Below are positions 11,579 to 23,107 of a stretch of DNA of 64,000 bases, one piece after another (the stretch's first letter is position 1; every line of letters starts with the position of its first letter). Location: the NCBI GenBank assembly GCA_017165825.1, contig CM029384.1:1129184-1193183 (forward strand). The letters run 5' to 3'. A program made the translations under genes and the position numbers. The DNA comes from Hepsetus odoe. Taxonomy: Eukaryota; Chordata; Actinopteri; Characiformes; Hepsetidae. The notes beneath the pieces are model-generated. The model was not told the origin of the DNA and searched no databases. It was given only the letters and a program-made list of their open reading frames with translations.

Positions 11579-11750
11579 CATTTAAGGCATTTAGCAGACA
11601 CACTTATCCACAGAGACTTTGATTTCCTGATTACAGAGACAGTCTCTCTGGAGCGACCTTGGCTTTCGCTCAGGATCCCAAAGGTGGTGGTGCTGGAGGT
11701 TAGTTTTGGTCCATAAGTGAGTATCCTACCACTGGACCACCACCGTCCAG
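11579..11750 (+). mobile_element. SINE family B, diverged copy
   Basis: Begins TTTAAGGCATTTAGCAGACA and ends CTACCACTGGACCACCACC. It is more diverged than the copy at 7125-7317, with a damaged box B. Confidence 0.7.
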
Positions 11751-11759
11751 ACAAGAAAG

Positions 11760-12500
11760 CTGGTCAAAGAGAGTTGAGGCTGTGCTGAAGAATCACGGTG
11801 GTGAATACTGACTTTAAAGCTGGATAGAATGAAACTCTCTTTGTGTTTAGACTGGAGTTACATGTGTTTGTACACAAATCACTGAACCTACTGTCTCGCT
11901 TTCACACAGAACAGAGAGAGACGAGGGATGAAGACTTTGTTTGATTCCCAATGTTTGATTTTAGATACATCTTCTGACTAAATATTATCATAAAATGAAT
12001 TTTTATCTTCTGGCAGTTTAGCTTTGTGCAAAGTTGTGCTGCTTTACACAAAACTAAACCAGGCTGGACTCTGAGCTCACACGTGGTTACATTAGTTGAT
12101 CCTGATTTTAGCCTTGATTACTTGATAATGGGAGATACTCCCACCATAAAGATTAGTCTCCGGGCTGCATAAGACTTGCAGAAGGGCGTAAAGTCTCCTG
12201 AGCTGTGATTTAAGTGCGCTGAGATCTACTGTTGTGTCTGCGGGACGTCTATCAGCAGGTCTGAACAGAGGGAGCGTGATTTACTAGAGAGTCTGAAGTT
12301 TAGTTTCCTGGTTTTTCTTCTGTGCTCAGGATCCCGGCTTAAGAAAACAGACACAACAAATTCTAAAGGGCCCGTTTGTGTTTAAAGAAGGATTTTCTTG
12401 TCTTTCCTGAGTTTCATCCAGAATATAAACATCGTTACAAAGTGAAGTACAAAGTTTTCCCAGCTATATATGGAAATAAAGGAGCAAAACAGAAAATGAA
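11760..12500. other. No gene seen
   Basis: Unique intergenic sequence without splice-flanked open frames, repeats or promoter-like composition that I can support. Confidence 0.4.
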
Positions 12501-12507
12501 CTATAAT

Positions 12508-12750
12508 GGCAGCGGTGTCCTAGTGTTTAGGGAGTCGGCCACAGGATCGGAAGATTGCTGGTTCAAACCCCTTACCAGTAGGATGCCCTGAGGTACCCTT
12601 GAGCAAGGTACCGTCCCCGTCACTGCTCCCCAGGCGCTTTCATAGCAGCCCCCTGCTGTGTTTGTGTTCATGGGTTAAATGCAGAGGTCCAGTTTCGTTG
12701 TGGTTCGCTGTGCTGTGACCTCACAATGACAAGAATAGTCACTTTTTTTA
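12508..12750 (+). mobile_element. SINE family A
   Basis: Head GGCAGCGGTGTCCTAGTGTT, box B GGTTCAAACCCC, body GAGCAAGGTACCGTCCCC, and tail ACAATGACAAGAATAGTCAC. Nearly complete. Confidence 0.85.
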
Positions 12751-13229
12751 GTGACACAGCGAGGAGGTCCTGGGTTCGATTCCCAGGCAGGACGGTCCAG
12801 GTCCTTTCTGTGTGGAGTAAACTGTCTGGGAGCTCCGGATGAGATTTTTATTTCAATAAATTAACAAAACTCTCCAAACTGCAGTTTCTGCTTATTATTA
12901 ACTGTGGAGCGCTGTGTGTAGACTGATTAGAAGAAATGAAACAAATCCATTTTAAGAGTCTGGAACGTTACAAAATGTGGTGAAGGTCTGAACTCGAAAT
13001 GTATTTATTTATTTTGCAAGAGTGTATTTCGGTCTGTTTCAGGACTGCACGCATTACAATGGACGGGTGACCTCAAAATCACTCCAGTCATCAATGAAGT
13101 TATGGAGCTTCCTCGCTTTCTGATATAATCACTTAATATCGATTTAAAATAAAACAGTGACCTAAAACCTGCTCAGACACGACCTCACCGTTCTGGAGCA
13201 CAGGCTTGAATCAGCACCGTATGAACATA

Positions 13230-13615
13230 GATATTCTTCTTCTTCTTCTCTCTGTTGCTCCCATTTAGGTTTTGTCCTTCTCCAAGTCCTCTGCAACTTC
13301 TTCGTTCACACCGTCCCCCTCCATGTCCTCTCTCAGCACCTCCATAAAGCTCCTCTTTGTCCTTCCTCTTCTCCTCTTTCCTGGCAGCTCCATCCTCAAC
13401 ATCTTTCTCCTGATCTACTCCTCGTCTCTCCTCGGGACACGTCCAAACCAATGCAGTCTCACTTCTCTCACTTTGTCTCCAAACTGTCCAACCTCAGCTG
13501 TCCCTCTAATATATTCATTTCTAATCCTGTCCATCATTTTCCCTCCTGACACAACTCTGACCTCCAGCTCCAACGACTGGTCTTACCGTCCTGCAAACCT
13601 TCCCTTTCAGCTTTA
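13230..13615 (-). mobile_element. RTE-like LINE 3' end, minus orientation
   Basis: On the minus strand the frame VWTCPEERRG... GAARKEEKRKDKEE and upstream ...RINEYIRG-type coding match the C-terminal end of the LINE at 32680-33690. It is frame-disrupted and 5'-truncated. Confidence 0.7.
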
Positions 13616-13739
13616 ACAGGGAGCATGAGGTAAAGCTGGCCTATCATTTTAACATTTTCTTCATTTTTCATGATGGTCTCCATCACACAGCCTTTACTGC
13701 CATCTCCTCACACAGGCAAGCTTCAGGGATCCGTTCCCC

Positions 13740-15590
13740 GTCTGGGTTCTTCCATAGCCCTTTTCCACCAGCGAGGAACCGGCTCGGACAACAAATTCTG
13801 CACCGGATTTGAACCAAAACTGTTTGGAAAAGTCGCTTCCAATAATTAGTGCGCGTGTTCTTGTTTTTTGCTGTTGTGAAGCCCCTCCTCCACTGATGAC
13901 TGCCTTGCCAGGAGGCACCGAAGTACAAAGAATCCTAAACAGAACCAGTTCAAGAACCAGTTCCACCTTCTTTTGTTTTTGCAAAAGCCTGAGAACATTT
14001 AGATGCAACATGAAAGATCACACTTTGAGCTTGTATTTCTGCAAATTATATAAAAGATGACACATTATATCTGAGCACCCACCTCTTCAAGTGTCCTGAA
14101 ACAGAAAGTTAACAAAGTTAGACACTTAATGTTTGGCACCGAACTGTTATGTTCTATGGTTCTGCTTTTCCAGGCTGCAGGTTCTGATGGGCTCCGATGT
14201 GCTAGAACGAGAGATTTTTGCCAATGATGGAACGCTCGGTGTGTGTTGGACCGTTGTCAGATCCTCCTGAGCAGGCTGGATTTTTTTTTTCTGCTTGAAA
14301 TGAAAGTAGGTGTGAAGAGCTGCTTCAAAAACCAATGAACTGACCTTGCTGTCCAATACTTTCGGGAGGTTCTGCATATCCTCTGCAAACACCAGATTAC
14401 GTCCAGAATTACAAAAAGAAGGGTTCGAAAAAAAAAGAGTCGAGACAAGGGAGGTGCTTTGCATAACTTCATTCCTATTTTCTACATTTTTTTGTTGTTT
14501 GTTTCATTTGGTCTTCCAGCAATCCAGCAAAATACTTTGCACTCTTACAAATAAACTCATAGGCACATACATACAAACCATCCTGTTATATTAGTGTCCA
14601 GGATGAGCACATGTAAACATGTATTAGGTATTAATACAGCAAATACACATTACTAACGTAATTCCTTGTTGTTGTCGTTGTGGATATGAGGAGGTTAGAA
14701 ATAACATGATAATAAAATAACAATAAAGATGCTACAGTATTAATAAAATATTGGTACGTAGCTCTTACACACGTAGCTATGTTTCAGTCATGCACCTGCA
14801 GGTTCTCGTATAACACACCCCTCAGGGTCTGGACGTCAACGGCCCAGAAAACCCTGGTTCGTTCACTTCGTTTTAAGACGTTAGCACCCTGAAATGAGTT
14901 AATTAGTCCTGGCCATGCACTGAGGAGTGTCCCGCCGCGGCTGGAGAGTCCACCCCCCTCACGGACGTCTGCTTTTGCCCCGTCGAGATCCGTCAAGACA
15001 CCGATTTATCTACCAGAAATCAGAAGAAAGCTTTATTTTTTTTTTACTCGTCTGCGGGTGTGTTATAGACAGACACAGTCCAGCAGGAGCCCAGCGAGCA
15101 GAGACGGATTAACAGCCCCGGCCACAAGGGGGCGCCCAACCAGTGCCAATTTAGGACAAGCCGAGAACTCCGTGGCAATTTATTCAATCAGCTGTTGCCG
15201 CAATGGCGTCACTGAAATATGCAAATGAGCCCAATGGGAGGTGGGCATCCTGGCCAATCACAGTGCCAGATGAGTTCATCAAGTTTTCAAATTCATGTTC
15301 GTTAATTGTGAGCAACATTTGTTGCATGACCAAAAGAAAGAACCGTGGTGGTCTAGCGGTTCTCTGTATAGTTGCCATAGTTCAGCTCCACCTATTATAC
15401 TGAAGTTCTAAGGGGTGGTTCAGCCCTGTGTATTTGGATGAGCTGCTACACAAGACAGCCAATCAGAACAGGGATAGTTTGCATCAGTCTCATAACGCGC
15501 TTGTTCAGAAGGATCAGAAAATATCGGCTGCAGCTGTGATTGGTCACCTTGCAATAAGTAAGTGGTTCATTTGCATATCAGTAATAAGAC
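13740..15590. other. No gene; partly repeat-like sequence of unknown class
   Basis: The stretch beginning TAGCCCTTTTCCACCAGCGA at about 13756 resembles the end of the inverted-repeat element in the wipi1 intron at 21563-21968, so an eroded DNA transposon is likely at 13.75-14.2 kb. The rest shows no exon, RNA gene or clear repeat. Frames of 60-105 codons here lack family features. Confidence 0.35.
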
Positions 15591-15599
15591 AGACACCTA

Positions 15600-16100
15600 C
15601 ACATTTTGTGCAAAAGTCTTGAGCCCTTCATTTCTTTACATTTTACTAGAAATTCACCTTGCTTGTGCACAAATTTTCTGCCACTCAGATCTTAAATAAA
15701 ATTCATGTTTCCATTTAAGTGCTCCAGTTTGCAAAGGGTCAAAAGGTTCTAGATAAAGGGGTTCCACCCACTCAGTGTTCAGCATCAGCAGTACACTAAT
15801 CTTCTGATCATCTGGAATCATCTGCACCTGTTTCTTCACTGCTTCATGTCTTAAGTTGGACGCTTTGTCACAAAAAAAAAAATGCTCAGGTACAGAGACT
15901 GGACTGAAAATGAGAGACAACAACACTGTCCTTCAGGAAGATCTGGAGAACTGCTCAGGTACAGAGACTGGACTGAACATGAGAGACAACAACACTGTCC
16001 TTCAGGAAGATCTGGAGAACTGTCCCTCAACTACACAAAATACAAGAAATATGAAGAAACGAGGGGCTCAGGATTCAGCACAGCGCTGTATATCACCATA
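15600..16100. mobile_element. Short inverted-repeat element (Tc1-type MITE) with two internal 69-base units
   Basis: The left end (GTGCAAAAGTCTTGAGCCC) and the right end read in reverse (CTGAGCCCCTCGTTTCTT) are imperfect inverted repeats. Inside, at 15885-16022, a 69-base unit is present twice in tandem with very few differences. A second copy with the same two units lies in opposite orientation at 26965-27490 inside wipi1 intron 1. The frames of about 80-100 codons across the units are artefacts of the repeat. Confidence 0.65.
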
Positions 16101-17464
16101 ATTCTCAGACGATACCGTGTGGCCCTTCGGACCAGGTTTGTTAATCCGTCCCGGCGAGGCCACACCAAAGTCATCATTGCTGCACTATGAGTGTGAGCTA
16201 CGACACCTCCAGCACACTCACACCTAACTAATGATCCTCCGATGAAAAGGACACACAAGGGCATGGACGGGAAATCACAGGCAAGGGGATGCACGAATGA
16301 AAAGAAAGCACACAAGAAAGAGATGTTCCAAAAACCCCAGGCCTTCTCCACATGAACACATGGCGGTTTTGAAAACGGAGTCTATTCTGTGGGTCCACAC
16401 ACAGTATTTTAGGGTCCCTGAAAAATCCTTCCAGCGGAAAATTTACAGAAATGTGTCGGAAGAATCCAAAACAATGGTGGTTATAAGGATCTTCCTCATG
16501 AATGGACAATATTTAAAGGTGACATTAAGGAATAATTTCGGTCAGTTTTACTGTCGTTTTCGCCTTTTCGTGCGGATTTGTTTAAAAAATGCAACCTGTG
16601 TAGACAAGATCGTTTCAAAACAATCAGGAAATCCTCCGTTTTCAGAACCCCCGCTGGTGTGGACGGGGCTGGAGTTCGTGTCCCTGCTACTCTTCAGGAA
16701 TGACCTGTTCGCAGCAATGGTCCGGGAGAGGACGCCCCCTTGTGGATGACATCAAGGCTACAGCTCGCTTGTTTTGAGTTCCTGTCATCGCAAAATCTTT
16801 GAGGATTTTTTGCCTCTGCGTCTTATGAACGCTACACAGCTCGTTTCGTTAGCGAGACAATGAGATTCGTCCTTCAGAGAAGGAAAATAAACCTCTGTGG
16901 ATCAATTTGCCACCGTAAATCAGAAAAGCTGGCTAAATAAATGTTATATATGTAATAAATAAAACGTTTAAAAAGTAAAATAAAACTGACCTAAAGAAAA
17001 AAAATAACGACTAGTACATTTTAGTCAAGGATGGGTGGATTAAACGGACTCCGCTCGTTTATTGACATGATTCTCGTTCAGTGACAGGACAGCCAGATGT
17101 TGCCTCCCGTCTTTCTCTGTAACCGACCTTCAGGCCCACGGTGACGCTGCGAGTGCTAACTTGTTCAAAGTCTGATTATTTCTTTATTGCTGTCCTCTCC
17201 GCTGTGAGATGGTCTCTTGATGAACGGACTGATATAAATGGTAATAAAATCTCATTACATTTACATTATTGTACATTAGAACGGTGATGTTGGCAGTGAG
17301 GAGATGAGAGGTTTGGTCATGATAATTAAAAAAGTTGAAATCTTATGATGCATGTCAGGATGGCGACAGAAATAAAGCTTCCTGGATGTGTGGCTTTAAA
17401 GCAATGTCAGACATCTGACCATTAGAACTACGTTACTGAAGGTTTTAGATGTTTTACGCTGTCC

Positions 17465-17513
<49 letters not shown>

Positions 17514-17590
17514 TCAGCAGGTGAAAGGGCACAGCGGGACCACCCTCGGGCCTGTGATCAGTGTCTCTCGGACACTGCGGCTCGGACAGT
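16100..17590. other. Intergenic; contains the probable wipi1 3' UTR and a GT microsatellite
   Basis: The minus-strand wipi1 stop codon is at 17598-17596, so its 3' UTR extends left from there. Minus-strand AATAAA signals are present at 17188-17183 and 17063-17058, either of which could end the transcript. A (GT)22 tract lies at 17469-17512 within the presumed UTR. The 150-codon frame at 16297-16749 has no family resemblance. Confidence 0.5.
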
Positions 17591-17595
17591 GAAGG

Positions 17596-20500
17596 TTAGC
17601 GGTTCTGAATGCTCACTGGAGGAAACTCCGTCTCGTCGTCCAGACACACGGGTCCAGCTGCAAACTCGTGCTCCGGAATCACCTCCCCCTTACTGACCCC
17701 TCCGTCCTCCGAGTAACCTGAGAGGACAGGGTTCACACGGCGTTACACTCTAAACCAGTTTAAACACACTCCTTTACACTCTAAACCAGTTCAAACACAC
17801 TCCTTTACACTCTAAACCAGTTTAAACACACTCCTTTACACTCTAAACCAGTTCAAACACACTCCTTTACACTCTAAACCAGTTTAAACACACTCCTTTA
17901 CACTCTAAACCAGTTTAAACACTCTTTCCTGCAAAATTCACAGAATCATTTCTGTTTGACCAAATAAATAATGAGCTAAAATATTTCACAGGTTATAAAT
18001 GTAGCTTCTTACAAGATGTTAAACTCCAGAGGGAGGGAGGGATGGATGGATGGACCGACAGATTAGACAGACAGACAGATAGACAGACAGGCAGACAGAC
18101 ACACTAAAAAGCGATTTTGTTGTAACTGTAAAAATATTCCATATCATTCTGGCTGAGCATCACTGCTGTCAGTCTTTCATCATCAATGTTGTAAAAACAA
18201 AAAAAAAACGACAATTCCGGTGAAACAGCCTTTCAAGCTATTAATTATCAATGAAGAGAAAAAAACCCTGATCATGATTCCTCATTAGGAAACTGTTCTT
18301 TCTCTCCAGCCAGATGTTGAGTTACAGCTGTGTGAAGAACCACGACCACAGCAGACATCTGGGTAAAGGTGAGCAACACTGCTGCAGTGATTCTGATTCG
18401 TATGATCTCCTTCAACACACGGTGAGATCAGACCTGAACGGGGAAAATCTCTTCCTGTAGTCCACCGTAGTGGTTTCTCTCTCTCTCAGTGTGTGTGTGT
18501 GTGTGTGTGAGCAGTACCTGTTAGGGTGGCAGATACCGGTGCAGATGTGGGGACGGTGGCAGCGGTGGCGGCGTAGGACTGTGGAGCCACTGATCCTTCA
18601 GCAACACCAGCAGGCTCCTCATGCTCCTCATCTGAGCTGAACAACCTGAAAACACACACTTGGTCACACACTCCGCAGGGCTTCCTGTCAGGTCCACACC
18701 AGGAAGTTCTCTGCACAGGTCAGGACAGGACAGGACGAGAGTTGGGTGTGTTGTGAAGGCTTCTGGGCTTCGTTTGGAGCTCAAGGTAAAAATTCAGGTT
18801 TTTAAAGTTTCAGAAGGCTTTCAGTGAGTCACTAATAATAAATCTGAATCCGTAGGGTTTCATGTGTTTCTTTCATCAATTCCATTTTAAAAAATCAAGA
18901 CTTTTCTACAAACAATATTTGTATCTCACTACCGTCTCCAGCCCTTATAACATAGCTGATCTCACTACCATCTCCAACCCGTTCCGATATTCTGATATTC
19001 CACAGTTTGGGCCGAATATGATCAGAACTCCAGACTTTCCGTGGCCTGAAAACACCTTTCACAACATCTCCATGACATTCCAGAACGTCCACGTCCTGTT
19101 GATGAGAGAAGTCTCACCTGTGTGTCTGCACCAGCGTGCATTCGCCCCCGTCCTGAGGGTCAATATTATACATGAAGAGCTGCCCGTCGGACGAGGTCAC
19201 GAGCAGCCGTGGAAGCTTCTGGATTCTGGAAGAAACAAAATCTATAATTCATCTCCCTCTGTACCTCAGCCGAGGGTCGGCCAGCTGATCCTGAACCATC
19301 ACACTCCCCCCAACCAGGTTGAGGCTCAAACAGATCTGTTCATGTGGTTCCCGACACTGTGATATGAACGTCTCTACTAGTTCTCCCGTCACGGCCATCA
19401 CACTCGCCTTTTCTCCACCAACCACTCTCCCTTTCTTCTCTCTTATGTCTCCATCTGTCTGTCCTCCACCGATGGACACACAGAGGGACGTCTTTTCTGT
19501 ACGTTTGTGTCCATTTAGTCTGAAACAGGTCTGGATGTTGGGAAGGTGATGGAGAATAAAAATAATGGAGGATCAACTTAGATGTTCAGACTGAAGTAAG
19601 GAGTCTGTTCTGAAGATGGAAGGAGGAGAAAGGACAAAGGACAAAGGAACCTTTAGATAACCCAGGTTAACCTTAAGATACCTGAAAAGTAAGGAAATAT
19701 CAGATTCTTACTTATCAGAAGCTTTTTCTTCACACAGTGTGGAAGAACCAGGCGTGGACACTGTCAAGAATTTACACAGCCGGACATTTTCCACGTGTTT
19801 CCACACCTACTGTGGCACCTGGGTCAATGATTCATAATGATTTGGCCCAAAGTTCTCAAACCTGCTCGCTGCTTTACGTGAAAGTGACTGTCAACAGTCA
19901 CTTTGTAAACAGTGAAACACAAGCAAACACATCGTCTGTATTTAGCACACACCATCCAGCAGGGGGCAGCCATATCCAGCACCCAGGGAGCAGTGATTGG
20001 GACGGTACCTTGATAAAAGGAACCTCAGGGGAACCTCTGTTCCTGAAGCCTCATCCCTAAACACTAGAACCAGTGTCACAAGTGTCATCTTTGTGTAAAA
20101 GCCTTTTACACATGATAATGTCCCACTCTGGAAAACGACCTGCTCAGTTCCATCAGAGACTCAACTGGACGCAGACTCTGGACTGAGGGGCAGGAAGTCC
20201 CTTTAATTTCTGCTCCACTGATTCGGACGCTTGTGTTCCCACATACAGCTCCCCTGAGGAACGTCGAGAAGAGTCGAGGGCTAAAGTTCAGGGACTGTAC
20301 AGGGTCAGAAACCACATAAACAAGTCCATCACAGGACAGCGAAGACGGTCTGAGATGAATGTGTGATGATTCAGCACCATGCTCGGTGTTATACACGCCG
20401 TTTTGAAAATTATTAACAAATTTCAGACACCGGTCGTTCAGCGCAGGCAGGAGAAACAAGGAAAACATGAATACATGCTTTTTAGATTAACGTGATGCAG

Positions 20501-20996
20501 GAAAGATCCAACAGTATTTAGGATGTTCTCTGAGACGGTGTGTGTGTGTGTGTGTGTGTGTTTAGGCTCACGTTGCGAGTGTGCAGACGTTTTTCTGCCC
20601 GGCTGTGTGCAGGCGGACGGTGGCAAACGCTCGGTCCTGACTCATCATCCCCGAAACCTGTGCTGGGAGGTAGCTGCTGGCCGCCGTAAACATCTTCCCC
20701 ACATACGCTGACCAGGTGGGGGTTTCCTCATCACCACTACACACACACGCACACACACGCGCACACATTACAGGACATGGTACAACCCGAAATACATCGG
20801 AACATCTTATTATTCCATACAGACTGTGCACATAAATAAAGTATGTGATATTTGGACATAAAGATACAGAAATATTATACATCAAACGTATCGTTACCTG
20901 GAGATACTTACAATTTCTATACTGCACACAGACATGTACTGTAAACGGGGCATATGATGATATGATAGCATGTTCTGAACACATTTACATAAACAC

Positions 20997-21037
<41 letters not shown>

Positions 21038-21264
21038 TTTACCTGGGGCCATGCTGCTCTAATTTGAATATGTGCACTGTCTCCGTGTTGCTGGAAGCAC
21101 ACAGGAACTGGGCATCAGGGCTGAAGGACAGGGAGCTAATGTTCACATACCTGTACATAAACACACACACACACACACACACAGAAACAAACGGGGTCAA
21201 CACAAACACACATACAGGGTCAACACACACTCCAGCCCGCACTGCAGCGTACGGGACAGATGAC

Positions 21265-21306
<42 letters not shown>

Positions 21307-22113
21307 TTCATGTGCATGACACACTACTGAAAAACTGAACTCATCATTTCTCATCATTTTCCAGCTTCTCTTCACCCCTCAGACCTAATCAGGCTGTTTC
21401 TGTTCCACAAACATTAAAGAAAATCAGATTTTTGTGAAGTAAAAAGAGAAACCGAACGTAAAGGAAGAAGAAATGTATTAAAGATCCAGTGTAGACGCAG
21501 AATAAATATGACCTGCACGGTCATAAAGACGATAAAGATGCTTATGCAGGTCACAACAGTAAAGGGCTTTTCCACTGACGTCAGGAAGCGAACCAAACCG
21601 TTTAATGAATGAAGAGACACCCAAGCTAAACCGTGCGGGTGAAAGGGGGCCGTCTCCCCCACAATCGGGCCATTTGCAGCGCTGCCATCTGATTGGACGA
21701 AATGCGGAAACAGAGAAGACAAAAATATTTTATTCGTTTGTGTTGTGTGATTCCTCGTGCCGGTAGAGAAGTGCAAACTCAGAAACAATAAAACATCATC
21801 AACAATAATCGCAGCTTCCACGATGGACAGAGTTAAAGAGAAAACAACCGTCTGTTTGGGTTCTACAGAACCACTGATACCGGAACCGAAACAATGGTGA
21901 ACAAAGATCAGAGCGGGCTGTGTCCCAGCACGGTGCAGCTGGGTTCCTGGCGCCAATGGAAAAGCCCCATACAAGAGGTGTTAGTGTCTGTAGTTGTCAC
22001 ATCAGAACCATGAATGGTCTGCTTTTAGATCTGCTTCTAAAGATTTGTGCAATTTCCATAATGTGGGTCCTTTCTTACATGACCTTGTATGAAAGCAATG
22101 CATCTTTGTGCCT

Positions 22114-22151
<38 letters not shown>

Positions 22152-22275
22152 GGTCAAACCTCTTCATTCCTCTGCGAAATTCAAACAGGCGAGAACCTTC
22201 TGGAATGGAGAATACTCGAATCACAGTTCCCTGAAAAACACCAGATGCTAATCAGTCCTGCTGGAGTGTGTGCAC

Positions 22276-22309
<34 letters not shown>

Positions 22310-23033
22310 TATGCTGTTATAGGAATATCCATAGAAGCTGTAAACTGAGCTGTGTGTACCCTCTCGGAGGCGCTGGCGAGTTTGGTTCCTGAGGCGTTGA
22401 AGGTGATGGCGGCCAGCGGGCTGTCGTGAGCAGGAATCATGGTGATGGTGCTCTGAGAGAGAACATCACAACAGTCCAATCACTGCTGAGCATGGTTTCA
22501 AACACACATACACACACACGCACACACACACACACATTACCAGACTGTTGGCGTCGTAGACAATGATTTCTCCGATGGTGGCGCTGCCGGGATACGCCAG
22601 GTAAGAGTTGGAATGGTTTATAGAGAGAGCACAGAGACCTGCAGAAACGGCAGCGTGTAAGAAACACACACACACGAAAACAAACAGAGACACACACGGT
22701 GTGTTTGGGTTCGTGACCTCACAGCCATGACAGGTTATATTCCATGATACAGGTCCTTTAATACATGACCTTGTACTAAAGCAGTGCATCTTTGGCCTGT
22801 GTGTGTGTTTTTGAGTGTTTAAAGTAAAACCTCTTTATTCCTCTGTGCACACACACACACACAGACAGACACAGTCATACACAGATACATATAGAGACAG
22901 ACACACACACACATACAGGTGCTGTCGCTCACCTGAGGGGTTCGGTGGTGTGTTGAGAAGAGTTTTTAGGAGCTTCATATCCTTTATGTTGTGGATATAG
23001 ATGGATTCTTCCAGACAAACGACCAGCCTCTGC

Positions 23034-23107
<74 letters not shown>

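Noticed and set aside
16297..16749. 150-codon plus-strand frame
   Set aside because: No similarity to a known family, no splice context, and it lies in the intergenic stretch beyond the wipi1 3' UTR.
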